NCBI RefSeq assembly: GCF_002252585.1
Contig: NZ_NQLD01000014.1
DNA from: Methanocatella intestini
Lineage (GTDB): Archaea > Methanobacteriota > Methanobacteria > Methanobacteriales > Methanobacteriaceae
DNA length: 64,000 bases
Direction: 5' to 3' (one strand)
The translations under genes and the position numbers were made by a program. Under the pieces are notes generated by a model. That model was given only the letters and a program-made list of their open reading frames with translations. It was not told the origin of the DNA and made no database searches. This document shows, piece after piece, positions 63,664 through 64,000 of this stretch (position 1 is its first letter; each line of letters opens with the position of its first letter).

Positions 63664-64000
63664 TTATTCATCATCTTCAATTATTTCATAGTAAGAACCT
63701 TCTGCACATGAAATACAGATAGGTTTTCCGCCTCTTACCAAATGACGTCCGTCAGTTACTTTTTCACCACAGACAGAACACCATGCAGAAGTGTGAGGTT
63801 TGCCCGGCATTTGAGATGGAGTTAATTCTACTTTAACTTTTTCTACATTAAATAATTCTTCAGGAGGAGTGACTCTGAAACGATGAATCATTTCTTCTCT
63901 TGTTTCTTTAGATTTATTTTGTTTATTTGCATCAGCGTCAGATACCCTTAAAGCTTCACCAGTATCCATATTATAGAAAGTTACTGCAAATTTACCATAA
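63664..64000 (-). CDS. FmdE-family protein, C-terminal part, cut by window edge
   Basis: The frame is open beyond the internal ATG at 63969 to the window edge, reading YGKFAVTFYNMDTGEALRVS, so the gene starts outside. The visible part has the FmdE pattern: the end of the cofactor-type domain, RFRVTPPEELFNVEKVKVEL, and a zinc ribbon WCSVCGEKVTDGRH...ICISCAEG. FmdE/FwdE proteins are named from formylmethanofuran dehydrogenase loci, but their function is not settled. It lies about 21 kb from the main fwd operon. Its acidic end (IIEDDE) is complete. Confidence 0.8.
   Translation of the reverse strand, partial: YGKFAVTFYNMDTGEALRVSDADANKQNKSKETREEMIHRFRVTPPEELFNVEKVKVELTPSQMPGKPHTSAWCSVCGEKVTDGRHLVRGGKPICISCAEGSYYEIIEDDE

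Overview
The window looks like a gut methanogen of the genus Methanobrevibacter, very probably M. smithii or a close relative. It is strongly AT-rich and carries archaeal information genes (TBP, eIF6, L39e, L18a, S19e, FEN-1, RNase P Rpp21), methanogenesis genes (formylmethanofuran dehydrogenase, formate dehydrogenase with formate transporter, an FmdE-type protein), AglB and a run of beta-helix/Ig-repeat adhesin-like proteins typical of that genus. The species call is inference from gene content and synteny, not from a search.

Layout. 1-1.74 kb: the tail of a transposase abuts a 3'-truncated DptF-like ATPase, a remnant of a phosphorothioate-linked defence locus. 2.1-5.7 kb: a small secreted protein, a DUF4258 protein, a sodium:solute symporter and a CapA-like protein. 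5.7-11.2 kb: the conserved archaeal translation/secretion cluster on the minus strand (rnp4, yhbY, rps19e, PDCD5, a PP-loop protein, rpl39e, rpl31e, eif6, rpl18a, pfdA, ftsY), with capA and the symporter attached by overlapping reading frames. 11.2-13.1 kb: mostly non-coding DNA around one PH-domain gene, which is flanked by two related stem-bounded elements that may be small RNAs. 13.1-22.5 kb: adenylate-kinase-like protein, DRG GTPase, AglB, topoisomerase I, a 49-residue zinc protein, a SerB-coiled-coil fusion and TBP, all minus strand. 22.6-27.2 kb, plus strand: CYTH protein, AksA, homoaconitase-type large subunit, chorismate lyase-like protein and FEN-1. 27.2-31.6 kb: DUF2119 protein, S-adenosylhomocysteinase, an intron-containing tRNA-Met, an aldo/keto reductase and an E1-like protein.

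31.7-35.8 kb is a nitrogen-control module: glnA with two NrpR-type operators 20 bp apart over its predicted start site, followed by nrpR itself and two small paralogues. 35.9-48.9 kb is a molybdopterin and formyl/formate module: the fwd operon (H-F-G-D-B-A-C), led by an HTH-ferredoxin fusion and a promoter inverted repeat; divergent mobB-moaA; then fdhC-fdhA-fdhB. Fwd reduces CO2 to formylmethanofuran, Fdh oxidises formate to supply electrons, and mobB/moaA serve the pterin cofactor both enzymes need.

49.4-63.6 kb is a cell-surface region: a minus-strand set (membrane-anchored beta-helix protein, DUF2162, ExbB/MotA-like channel, DUF2149) that resembles an ion-driven energy-transduction unit, then four plus-strand adhesin-like genes that share recently homogenised DNA. 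The window ends in the C-terminal half of an FmdE-family protein. The best candidates for something undescribed are the paired stem-bounded elements around the PH gene, the HTH-ferredoxin/inverted-repeat arrangement at the fwd promoter, the beta-helix/DUF2162/ExbB/DUF2149 operon, the triple repeat on MobB, and the HEPN-like/DptF fusion cut off beside an IS end.
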